From contig DUCL01000010.1 in assembly GCA_012959845.1 (NCBI GenBank), positions 1-8,522 on the forward strand: a stretch of DNA of 8,522 nucleotides. The letters are read 5' to 3'. Position numbers and translations under genes: made by a program. The DNA is from Candidatus Poseidoniales archaeon (lineage in GTDB: Archaea > Thermoplasmatota > Poseidoniia > Poseidoniales > Poseidoniaceae). Below, piece by piece: positions 1 to 6,360 of this stretch; the first letter of the stretch is position 1; each line of letters begins with the position of its first letter. Below the pieces are notes generated by a model. It worked only from the letters and a program-made list of their open reading frames with translations, did no database searches and had not been told where the DNA came from.

Positions 1-407
1 CAGAAGTGTTTGGAGAAGTTGCTCAACAATTAAGACAGCAATTCGGCGATGATGTTCTCGCAGTGCGACTATGTAGCGCAGTTGACGAACTATTGGAAGA
101 TCATGATATTGTGTTGATTGAAGGGCTGCGAGGTATAGCTGAATATGATGTATTTGATGCACATTGGCAAGATAGATTCTCCACAGTTGCAGTAATCGCA
201 GATACCGAAGTACGTTTTCAAAGAATCCAATCGCGTGGCCGGCCAGAGGATGGGGATAGAACCTCATTGAAAATTAGAGATGAACGAGAAATAGGCTGGG
301 GATTAAGTAAACTAATCGAGCGGGCGGATTACAAAATTATTAATGATGGAAATTTATCTGAATTTGTCAGCAAATGTCAAAATTGGCTTGAGCAAATACA
401 ACAATAG
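1..407 (+). CDS. UPF0200-family P-loop nucleotide-binding protein (5' truncated)
   Basis: This is the C-terminal part of a small P-loop kinase-like protein; the reading frame is already open at the window edge (codons begin at position 3) and ends with TAG at 405-407. About 134 codons are visible, against roughly 180-190 aa for the family, so the Walker A loop lies upstream of the window. What is seen: a beta-strand ending in IVLIEGLRG (near 108-134), an arginine-rich lid-like motif RFQRIQSRGR (213-242), then RDERE (276-290) and ADYKIIND (324-347). The order EG(L/I)R, then RGR, R(D)xRE and ADYxIxN is the signature of archaeal UPF0200 proteins, which resemble dephospho-CoA and adenylate kinases. 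The biochemical role of that family is not established, so no substrate is assigned. The first GTG at 6 is an internal codon and not a start. It is co-directional with the pilus operon but about 120 bp away, with no evidence of a functional link. Confidence 0.75.
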   Translation, partial: EVFGEVAQQLRQQFGDDVLAVRLCSAVDELLEDHDIVLIEGLRGIAEYDVFDAHWQDRFSTVAVIADTEVRFQRIQSRGRPEDGDRTSLKIRDEREIGWGLSKLIERADYKIINDGNLSEFVSKCQNWLEQIQQ

Positions 408-426
408 TATTCTGTCATTCGGCAAT

Positions 427-438
427 CGAATAATATGT
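427..438 (+). promoter_or_regulatory. Candidate archaeal BRE/TATA element of the pilus operon
   Basis: CGAATAATATGT combines a purine-rich BRE-like part with a TAATAT core. It lies in the about 120 bp gap after the UPF0200 gene, the only place for an operon promoter. A start about 25 bases downstream, near 460, would leave a leader of some 65 bases before ATG 528. The match to the archaeal TATA consensus is only moderate. Nothing else convincing is seen in this gap. Confidence 0.25.
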
Positions 439-515
439 GCAGGTGACTCGTTTTCGGGGTGATTTTCACCGAAGTGTTATAGTCGGGGATGAGGCGTGAG
501 CAAATTGCTTCTATA

Positions 516-523
516 GGGGCTGA
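516..523 (+). promoter_or_regulatory. Ribosome binding site that decides the ATPase start
   Basis: GGGGCTGA matches 6 of 8 bases of the GGAGGTGA site used elsewhere in the window. It lies 4 bases before ATG 528, the same spacing as for the genes starting at 3107 (plus) and 6349 (minus). No comparable site precedes the upstream in-frame ATG at 489. This is the main reason for choosing 528. Confidence 0.5.
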
Positions 524-527
524 GTTC

Positions 528-2054
528 ATGGCGAGGAAGAAAGGAAAAGGAGGGGGCAAGCGCAAGCGCTCGCAACAACGTGCTCAATATGATGAGTTGG
601 ACAAATATCCTGTGCTTCCACCTCATGCATTTGCTCGTATTGTTCGCGACAAACAAACACTCAATATTCTGTACCAAATTATCGAGCCACCGATGACAAA
701 GAAAGAGCAAGAACAACGTGAGGAAATCATGGATATTTTTATTCGTTCATTAACTGCAAACATCGAAGAAATAGATGCTGATCCAGATGCTTACTTGCGA
801 ACAGCACTTGACAAAGTTATCAAGGCATACGGAATGAAAATCAACAAAAAATCAAAATCAAAAATGTTCTATTATCTTCGTAGGGATTTGATTGGATACG
901 GAAAAATGGATATGATGATGCACGATATCAATGTTGAAGATATTTCATGTGATGGAACTAATGTACCTATTTTCGCATACCACCGAAAGTTCGAATCTGT
1001 TGAGACCACTTGTGTTTGGGAAACCGATGCTGAATTGGAATCCTATGTTATCAAATTGGCACAACGTTGTGGTAAGCATATTTCAGTTGCTGAACCGCTA
1101 TTGGATGCTACATTGATGGATGGTTCACGTATTGTAATGAAATTAGGAAGAGAAATTTCAACACGTGGTTCAGCATTCTGTATTAGAAGATTCAAGGATG
1201 ACCCGTTTTCCCCAGCCGATATTGTTGCGTTCAGGACAATGTCTTCTTTGATGGTCGCATATCTCTGGGTATGCTTCCAAAATGAAGTTCCAATGCTATT
1301 CGTTGGTGGTACTGCGTCAGGTAAGACTACAACTTTGAATGCGATGTGTATTTTTATTCCATGGCAGATGAAGATTGTATCAATTGAATCAACCCGTGAA
1401 GTGAACATTCCTCAACCGAATTGGGTTCCAGGTCTTACAAGGCAAGGTTTTGGTGGTGAGTCTAAAGACGGTGAAATTGGAGAATTCCAGTTGCTAAAGG
1501 CTGCACTTCGTGAACGGCCAGAATACATTATTGTAGGTGAGATTCGTGGTGCTGAGGCTTATGTTCTATTCCAAGCGATGGCTACAGGCCACTGTGCATA
1601 TTCTACAGTTCACGCAGATTCAGTTCCGTCACTGGTGCACCGATTAGAGAATAAGCCAATTGACATTCCGCGTGTATTATTACCTGCTCTTGAAGCCTGT
1701 GTTATTCAAATTCAGACCCGTATTAACGGCCGCCGTGTGCGAAGGGCGAAACAAGTTGTCGAAATTGTCGGTATCGACCCGAACTCGATGGAGATTATCA
1801 CCAACGAGGTTTTCAGATGGGATGTCAATACAGATGATTTCATCTTTTCTGGGAAGTCATATGTCTTAGAAAAAATCATGGTAAAAATCAATTTCAGTCA
1901 AGAGGAGATGCGAAGGGAACTTCGAACAAGAAAGCGGATTTTGGAATGGATGGTATTGAATGATATTCGTAAAGCCGATCAAGTATCACAAATAATAACT
2001 GAATATTATGTGCGTCCAAAAGAAATACTTGCTCGTGTCGATGGTCTACGTTGA
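528..2054 (+). CDS. Type IV filament (Tad/Epd-like) assembly ATPase, secretion ATPase superfamily
   Basis: This is the cytoplasmic hexameric ATPase that would drive assembly of a type IV filament, of the archaeal GspE/VirB11/ArlI type. Residue numbers here count from ATG 489; subtract 13 for the preferred start at 528 (508 aa). Walker A is GGTASGKT at 273-280 with K279. The Asp-box position reads ESTRE at 300-304. Walker B is YIIVGEIRG at 346-354 with likely catalytic E351, and the His box STVHADS is at 372-378. The N-terminal half (about 60-260) is the usual substrate or membrane-contact domain. The first 20 residues are extremely basic (MARKKGKGGGKRKR), suggesting contact with phospholipid or nucleic acid. 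The 528 start is favoured by an SD-like site and by its 5' codons matching those of the second platform gene. Two platform proteins and small pilin-like proteins follow within an operon. Absence of ArlF/G/H neighbours argues for a pilus rather than an archaellum. The Asp-box change (S where D is usual) is odd but the rest looks active. Confidence 0.9.
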   Translation: MARKKGKGGGKRKRSQQRAQYDELDKYPVLPPHAFARIVRDKQTLNILYQIIEPPMTKKEQEQREEIMDIFIRSLTANIEEIDADPDAYLRTALDKVIKAYGMKINKKSKSKMFYYLRRDLIGYGKMDMMMHDINVEDISCDGTNVPIFAYHRKFESVETTCVWETDAELESYVIKLAQRCGKHISVAEPLLDATLMDGSRIVMKLGREISTRGSAFCIRRFKDDPFSPADIVAFRTMSSLMVAYLWVCFQNEVPMLFVGGTASGKTTTLNAMCIFIPWQMKIVSIESTREVNIPQPNWVPGLTRQGFGGESKDGEIGEFQLLKAALRERPEYIIVGEIRGAEAYVLFQAMATGHCAYSTVHADSVPSLVHRLENKPIDIPRVLLPALEACVIQIQTRINGRRVRRAKQVVEIVGIDPNSMEIITNEVFRWDVNTDDFIFSGKSYVLEKIMVKINFSQEEMRRELRTRKRILEWMVLNDIRKADQVSQIITEYYVRPKEILARVDGLR

Positions 2055-2074
2055 ATTCTTGAGGTGAGCAGTAA

Positions 2075-3094
2075 ATGGAGTTGACAACATGGCAAAGAAT
2101 CTGTAACCGGATTCTAGGCGGCGTGCTCAAATCAAAAGCAAGAAATGACAAGAAATTGTCTAGTGATATAATCAAAGCCCAAATGCCAATGATGCCAGAA
2201 GTATTTTTGGCAACGACAATTGTCACATCTATCGCAATAATGGCTATTTCATGGGCCTTAGTTGCAATATTCTTTGTACCTGATATTGGAGTGATTGCAT
2301 ACTGGGAGGGCATCCAAGACCCAGCAACCGAACTACCGTGTTACGAGTGGGAATATTGGTATCCGGAATTGATGGATGAGAGTAAGCCGGGTAAGGGATG
2401 TCCAGATTTTGCTTACCAAGTATTTCCTTCCTCTGGGAAAACAGCCATCATATTAATTGGGGGTCTATTCATTCCATATTTTGGATACAAACACAATAAA
2501 GGCGCTCCAGCAAGACAAGCACAAGCAAGAGGAGATATGATTGAAAAATACCTTCCATATGCTGCTTCATATACTGCTGCGATGTCAGCAGCAAATGCAA
2601 CTCCCGCGAAGATTTTCCGTTCTTTGGCGATGAATAAAGAAATTTATGCTGATGTTTCAGATGATGCCGCAATGGTCTACAGAGATGTAACATTGCTAGG
2701 ATTTGACTTGATTACTGCAATGAAAATGGGTGTTGATAGGGCTGCCTCAGTTTGGTTAACTGAATTTTTCCAAGGCATGGTAGGAACTCTAACCGCTGGA
2801 GGTCAATTGAAGTTATTCTTCCTAAATAGGGCAGAGCACTATATGCGCGAAAATAGGACTCGATTAGGGATGTTCCTTGAATCGATTGCATTGCTTGCTG
2901 AATCATATATTGTTGTCGCAGTTGCTATGCCACTGTTCTTAATCGTAATGCTGGTCATTATGTTCTGGGTTTCTGGTTCGGGTGCGCAAATGTCTGAAGG
3001 GATGCTATACGGAATTGTGCTTGGATTCATTCCAATGATTCACATCGCATATGCGATATTGGTTTGGACCAGCAGTAAAGAGCAAGATATGTGA
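2075..3094 (+). CDS. Type IV filament platform protein 1 (T2SSF / TadC-like membrane protein)
   Basis: This is an inner platform protein of the T2SSF family, expected to couple the ATPase to pilin polymerisation in the cytoplasmic membrane. Visible layout in 339 aa: a basic cytoplasmic N-terminus (1-42), a membrane span (about 43-68), an extracytoplasmic loop (about 69-120), a second span (about 121-139), the cytoplasmic F domain (about 150-270, beginning EKYLPYAASYTAAMSA), and two C-terminal spans (about 273-299 and 308-330). The external loop is rich in aromatic and acidic residues and has two cysteines, C89 and C109, the only ones well placed for a disulfide. Only one F domain is present, whereas PilC/ArlJ platform proteins usually carry two, so this protein probably pairs with the product of the next gene. 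ATG 2075 has GAGGTGA at 2061-2067 seven bases upstream. The gap from the ATPase stop is 20 bp and the gap to the next gene is 12 bp. Confidence 0.82.
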   Translation: MELTTWQRICNRILGGVLKSKARNDKKLSSDIIKAQMPMMPEVFLATTIVTSIAIMAISWALVAIFFVPDIGVIAYWEGIQDPATELPCYEWEYWYPELMDESKPGKGCPDFAYQVFPSSGKTAIILIGGLFIPYFGYKHNKGAPARQAQARGDMIEKYLPYAASYTAAMSAANATPAKIFRSLAMNKEIYADVSDDAAMVYRDVTLLGFDLITAMKMGVDRAASVWLTEFFQGMVGTLTAGGQLKLFFLNRAEHYMRENRTRLGMFLESIALLAESYIVVAVAMPLFLIVMLVIMFWVSGSGAQMSEGMLYGIVLGFIPMIHIAYAILVWTSSKEQDM

Positions 3095-3102
3095 GGAGGT
3101 GA
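3095..3102 (+). promoter_or_regulatory. Strong ribosome binding site abutting the platform 1 stop codon
   Basis: A perfect GGAGGTGA directly follows the TGA stop at 3092-3094 and lies 4 bases before ATG 3107. Ribosomes finishing platform protein 1 would be delivered straight onto the next start, which suggests coupled, near-equimolar synthesis of the two platform proteins. Confidence 0.7.
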
Positions 3103-3106
3103 ATTA

Positions 3107-4675
3107 ATGGCGAGAAAGAAAAAGAATAAGATTGTTGTTAATTTGGACTTCCCTAAGAACGACAATACTTTGATAAAATTATATGCGCTTATTGTAGTTT
3201 CAATCATCCTCGGTCTAAGCTGTTGCGTATTTTGGGCTACCAATTCAGGCTTCATACCAACTCCTAATGAAGAGCCGATGTTTACAAATTTGTATTGTGG
3301 GGCAACAGCAAAGGACCCTGTGACAGGTGCTGCAATGGGTCAGCATTTTAGCACTAATCAAAAGCCGAGTTATGCTGCTAATAATTCATGTGCGATTCTG
3401 CAAGACCAACCAGACCGAGTCACTTGGATTTCAGAGGAGTGGAGTGGTATTACGAGGCGAGGGAAAAATTTCGATGTACCCGGCGTTGAAAAAGAGGCTA
3501 CAGGAGGGACTGTGTTAGAACAACCACTTTGGCTCAATTGTTCTGTTACAGCAGATAGCCCTACAGAATACACTGTTGCTATTAGAGATAAAAATTCAGA
3601 TGTCATTGAATATTTTAATGGCACCACAGGAAAGGAAAATGAAAAATGTGAAATTATCTTAGAAACCATAGCACCCGATAAAAGATATGAATTGGTGATT
3701 TTCTCAAATGAAGAAGGAAAATATATTGCTGATTTCAATTTTGATATGACCGTTCACTATTATGATGGTATTCCTACCAATATGAATAACAAATCATTGT
3801 GGATTGGACCTATAATCCCAGGCACTAATCTTCATCCGTTTATTTTCCTCAACTTCTTTGGATTTACTTTCTTCTTCTTAATATTCCCAGCATCTTATTA
3901 CTGGGAGAAGGTTGAGGAAGAAATAAATCGCGTAGAAGAAAAATTCCCCGATTTCCTCAGAGATTTAGCAGAATACTGGAGAGGTGGTTTGTCGATGACA
4001 GTTGCGGTCCAAACATTGGCGAGGTCAGAATATGGTGCCCTCAATGACGAAGTCAAGAAAATGTCAGACCAATTATCATGGGGTGTCAAGTTTAGTGACG
4101 TTATTATTCAATTCGCAAATAGAGTAGGCACACCATTGGTAAAGCGTGCTATTGCACTGATAGCCGAAGCGGATAGAGCAGGTGGAAAAATTTCCGATAT
4201 TCTATTAACCGCTGCAAATGACTCAAGAGAATTGAAATTCCTAGAAGGTGAAAGAAAGCGTGCTATCGGCTCGTATATCGCGGTTATTTGGACTTCATAT
4301 TTCGTTTTCTTAGGTGTTATCGTCGTCCTTGCTAAGGTCTTTATTCCTGCGATTGCTGGTTCCAATAATGGTGATGAAAGTAGTGGTGGTTCTACTATTG
4401 GAAACATGACAATCCGTAATATCGAACCTCTGTTTTTCGTTACAGTATTCTATTATGGTGTGACAATGCAGGCTCTTGGAAATGGAACAATGGCTGGACT
4501 GATGGCGACTGGTAGATTCTCTACAGGTTTCAAGCACTCAGGATACATGATTGTTGTCGCTCTGTTAGTCTTCAATTTCATTGCATTTTCACCTGACCTC
4601 ATTGGTATAACTTCAACCCCAGGACTAAATCCATCATCAGGTTCATTCATTCCTTCTTTCATATACTTCGGGTGA
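3107..4675 (+). CDS. Type IV filament platform protein 2 with large extracytoplasmic domain (T2SSF family)
   Basis: This is a second T2SSF platform protein, 522 aa. Order: a very basic N-terminus (MARKKKNK), membrane span 1 (about 22-46), a large extracytoplasmic domain (about 47-240), span 2 (about 244-264), the cytoplasmic F domain (about 268-388, with VEEKFPDFLRDLAEYWRGG and later EADRAGGKISDIL, typical of TadB/TadC proteins), then three hydrophobic segments (about 388-413, 438-456, 479-498). The outer domain carries cysteines C64, C95, C145 and C181 and Asn-X-Ser/Thr sequons at N92, N144, N171 and N228; another sequon, N433, falls in a Gly/Ser/Asn-rich outer loop (about 415-437). The F domain makes the family call secure, while the outer domain is unrecognised. 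Two single-F-domain platform proteins beside one ATPase match the archaeal Epd pilus and bacterial TadB/TadC arrangement. The start has a perfect SD. The TGA stop is adjacent to the next gene's start. Confidence 0.85.
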   Translation: MARKKKNKIVVNLDFPKNDNTLIKLYALIVVSIILGLSCCVFWATNSGFIPTPNEEPMFTNLYCGATAKDPVTGAAMGQHFSTNQKPSYAANNSCAILQDQPDRVTWISEEWSGITRRGKNFDVPGVEKEATGGTVLEQPLWLNCSVTADSPTEYTVAIRDKNSDVIEYFNGTTGKENEKCEIILETIAPDKRYELVIFSNEEGKYIADFNFDMTVHYYDGIPTNMNNKSLWIGPIIPGTNLHPFIFLNFFGFTFFFLIFPASYYWEKVEEEINRVEEKFPDFLRDLAEYWRGGLSMTVAVQTLARSEYGALNDEVKKMSDQLSWGVKFSDVIIQFANRVGTPLVKRAIALIAEADRAGGKISDILLTAANDSRELKFLEGERKRAIGSYIAVIWTSYFVFLGVIVVLAKVFIPAIAGSNNGDESSGGSTIGNMTIRNIEPLFFVTVFYYGVTMQALGNGTMAGLMATGRFSTGFKHSGYMIVVALLVFNFIAFSPDLIGITSTPGLNPSSGSFIPSFIYFG

Positions 4676-4680
4676 TTTAT

Positions 4681-5121
4681 ATGAGGGATGATGAAGTTGC
4701 TCAGATTCATATTCTGGAGATGCTAACTCTGTTTTGGTTATTTTTCATGAGTGCAACTTTTTTAATTCAAATCCAAGTTCCAGATTCACCATCTATTGCC
4801 AAAGATTCAAGTTTGGAATTGGCAGGTGACGATGCAATTCAATATGGATTGGGATTGGATGCAATCAATATTGGTGAAAGTAGGTTACATGAACTATTGA
4901 ATTCTAATGATTTAGATGGCGCTTGTGAATTGTTACAAAGTGCAATCCTTAGTGGTAAAGAAGCCAATTGTTGGTTGGCCAGAGATAGCGGAGTATCATC
5001 GCCTCATGGACAGGTGGGTACTCCTGCTGGAGGCACTGTTACAGTTCACAAATTGATTGCAGTTGATTCGGTTGCATGGACGGTTACACTAGATGTGTGG
5101 GCACGCGGAGGTGGTGCATGA
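4681..5121 (+). CDS. Small membrane-anchored pilin-like / pilus accessory protein
   Basis: This protein has 146 aa with one N-terminal hydrophobic segment (about 11-31) followed by a soluble extracytoplasmic part with two cysteines (C82, C97). The segment AQIHILEML followed by a hydrophobic run resembles the conserved QAHTLE start of small proteins encoded beside haloarchaeal pilB-pilC genes. That resemblance is from memory of the family and was not tested. There is no clear (K/R)G class III prepilin cleavage site, so it may be a minor pilin, an uncleaved anchor or an assembly factor. The C-terminal half is beta-rich (TVTVHKLIAVDSVAWTVTL), as in pilin heads. ATG 4681 is preferred because GGTGA at 4671-4675 lies 5 bases upstream and includes the previous stop. 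An upstream in-frame GTG at 4672 (GTGA overlap) is the alternative and would add 3 residues. Its own stop overlaps the next start. Confidence 0.65.
   Translation: MRDDEVAQIHILEMLTLFWLFFMSATFLIQIQVPDSPSIAKDSSLELAGDDAIQYGLGLDAINIGESRLHELLNSNDLDGACELLQSAILSGKEANCWLARDSGVSSPHGQVGTPAGGTVTVHKLIAVDSVAWTVTLDVWARGGGA
5107..5113 (+). promoter_or_regulatory. Ribosome binding site for the last gene of the pilus operon
   Basis: GGAGGTG lies inside the end of the preceding gene, 4 bases before ATG 5118 and 7 before ATG 5121. It rules out the longer open frame that begins at ATG 5076 and makes 5118 or 5121 the true start. Confidence 0.6.
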
Positions 5122-5570
5122 TGCAGTATAGCAAACGAGTTGCCCGAGACGAGCAACGCGATGCTGCTCAAATGCTATTAGCAACAGGCATTGTGCTATT
5201 GATGTCTTTGTTATCAATGGCAATTTTTGGTGTTAAAGTTGCAGGAATGAATATGCCTCATGATACCTCAAGTGATGCTGTCCTTGTCACTACTTATGAT
5301 GTAATAGATGTGATGCCAAGTTTGACTCAACATAGAACTGAAGAATGGATAAGTGGAGGATTGGATAGAGTTGAAGCCTGCCAATATGCAGTTCTAAGTG
5401 TACATGATGATCTTTTACATCATGGAGAAATTAGAGGCGTTGAAGTCAAATTAATTGGATTGACAGTCACTGATATTGATGGGCAAAGTCTCCGTGTTGC
5501 GGGTGAATTAGGAGTTTCTGATGGCGATGCAATGTTGACAACGCAAGTCAATTTTACAATTGCAGCCTAA
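5118..5570 (+). CDS. Small membrane-anchored pilin-like / pilus accessory protein, second copy type
   Basis: This is a 150 aa protein (149 if the adjacent ATG at 5121 is used) and the last gene of the pilus operon. It has a charged N-terminus, then RDAAQMLLATGIVLL leading into one hydrophobic span (about 18-43), then an acidic, beta-rich extracytoplasmic part. The arrangement charged residues, then AQ, then a long span is reminiscent of the haloarchaeal small proteins that begin RGQL and are encoded with pilus genes. That comparison is inference. No KG/RG prepilin peptidase site is obvious. A single cysteine (C88) is present. It shares no clear sequence identity with the preceding gene product beyond the overall plan. 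Its start overlaps the preceding stop (ATGA, 5118-5121), indicating translational coupling. Its TAA stop (5568-5570) overlaps the TAG stop of the convergent crotonase gene. Confidence 0.62.
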   Translation: MMQYSKRVARDEQRDAAQMLLATGIVLLMSLLSMAIFGVKVAGMNMPHDTSSDAVLVTTYDVIDVMPSLTQHRTEEWISGGLDRVEACQYAVLSVHDDLLHHGEIRGVEVKLIGLTVTDIDGQSLRVAGELGVSDGDAMLTTQVNFTIAA

Positions 5571-6349
5571 TCAAATTTAGCTTCTCTCTTTTCGAGGAAT
5601 GCACTGACACCTTCTTTGAATGCAGCAGTTCGCCCAGATGCCTCAATCAATGTTCTTTCGTGTTTGAGATGAGTTTCAAAATCATTTGTTGATTGTACAT
5701 ACAATAAGTGTTTGATAGATTCTTTACTGTGTTCTCCCCAACTACTCCAACGCTTTGCTAGTTGTCCAGCGGCGCTAATCAACTCTTCATCTTTGACGAT
5801 AGCATCGATTGCTCCCAATTCAGTTGCCTGTTGCGCACTCCAAATTTCATTTTCTAAAAAGAATCGTCTTGCAACTTGCTCGCTGACCAATCGCGGTAGT
5901 AACCAAGTTGTACCACCATCGGGCGACAAACCAATTCCAGCATATGATGCAGCCATTTTTGCTTGAGATGTTGCGATTCTAGCATCACAGGCAAGTGCCA
6001 AACCAAGACCGCCACCAGCACTCGCTCCGTTTAGAGCCGCAACACAGATGGTTGAGGATTGACGCATTTTTACAATCAATGGATGTAATATTCCTGTTAA
6101 TTCCCGTATCAATTCTGTAGCATTCCCTTCATCTATCGATTTTTTAAAATCATCAATATTTGCTCCCGCAGAGAAGAATTTCCCCTCACCGGTTAGTACG
6201 ATTGCTTTGACCTGTTTATCTACTAATGCAGCATTGATAGCAGTGGCAATTTGCGGAAGGAATTGTCGGGAGAACGATTGCGTCGCTGTTTTTCCAGACA
6301 TTTTGATAAGGCGTATTCCATCACCTAAATCGCTACTTTCAATCGCCAA
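5567..6349 (-). CDS. Crotonase-fold enoyl-CoA hydratase/isomerase family protein, PaaG-like
   Basis: This is a 260 aa crotonase superfamily protein acting on an acyl-CoA thioester in the cytoplasm. Visible: the CoA and oxyanion-hole segment FFSAGANIDDF (58-68), the second oxyanion-hole segment GASAGGGLGLALACDARIA (108-126 region), and SPDGGTTWLLPRLV (132-145). The two glutamates of classical enoyl-CoA hydratase are absent: their positions are G116 and Y126. D134 in the SPDGG motif matches the catalytic aspartate of PaaG-type isomerases. The best call is therefore an enoyl-CoA isomerase or PaaG-like enzyme rather than a true hydratase. Length and the C-terminal SSWGEHSKESIKHLL region are normal. 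The start is TTG at 6349-6347, supported by GAGGTGA four bases upstream; no ATG or GTG gives a better start. It lies 9 bp downstream of the aldehyde dehydrogenase and its SD overlaps that gene's stop. Specific substrate unknown. Confidence 0.87.
   Translation of the reverse strand: MAIESSDLGDGIRLIKMSGKTATQSFSRQFLPQIATAINAALVDKQVKAIVLTGEGKFFSAGANIDDFKKSIDEGNATELIRELTGILHPLIVKMRQSSTICVAALNGASAGGGLGLALACDARIATSQAKMAASYAGIGLSPDGGTTWLLPRLVSEQVARRFFLENEIWSAQQATELGAIDAIVKDEELISAAGQLAKRWSSWGEHSKESIKHLLYVQSTNDFETHLKHERTLIEASGRTAAFKEGVSAFLEKREAKFD
5582..5593 (+). terminator. Possible pyrimidine/U-rich terminator for the pilus operon
   Basis: A T/C-rich run (TTCTCTCTTTTC) starts 12 bases after the TAA stop of the last pilus gene, inside the antisense end of the crotonase gene. 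Archaeal intrinsic termination uses oligo-U tracts, but the longest T run here is only four, so the call is weak. Confidence 0.2.
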
Positions 6350-6353
6350 TTAA

Positions 6354-6360
6354 TCACCTC
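6354..6360 (-). promoter_or_regulatory. Ribosome binding site supporting the TTG start of the crotonase gene
   Basis: Read on the minus strand, GAGGTGA runs from 6360 to 6354 and is followed after 4 bases (TTAA) by TTG. Its first two bases are part of the TGA stop of the aldehyde dehydrogenase, so the two genes are translationally linked. Confidence 0.65.

Noticed and set aside
458..470. Small hairpin GGTGA-TTT-TCACC before the pilus operon
   Set aside because: A five-pair stem with a three-base loop and no T tract is too small to call a terminator or riboswitch, and such stems arise often by chance.
489..527. Longer ATPase start at ATG 489, adding MRREQIASIGAEF
   Set aside because: It has no SD at a sensible distance, whereas ATG 528 has GGGGCTGA four bases upstream and matches the start of platform protein 2. 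It is kept as an alternative only.
4108..4710. Several minus-strand open frames of 75-99 codons opposite platform protein 2
   Set aside because: They mirror the hydrophobic codons of the sense gene, lack SD sites and overlap each other, so they are shadow frames.
5549..5562. Inverted repeat CAATT-TTAC-AATTG near the end of the pilus operon
   Set aside because: Five AT-rich pairs inside coding sequence, not followed by a T run on either strand, so not convincing as a terminator for either operon.
528..5570. Archaellum (flagellum) operon
   Set aside because: No archaellin, ArlF, ArlG or ArlH gene is present and the platform function is split over two single-F-domain proteins, which fits a Tad/Epd-like pilus better.
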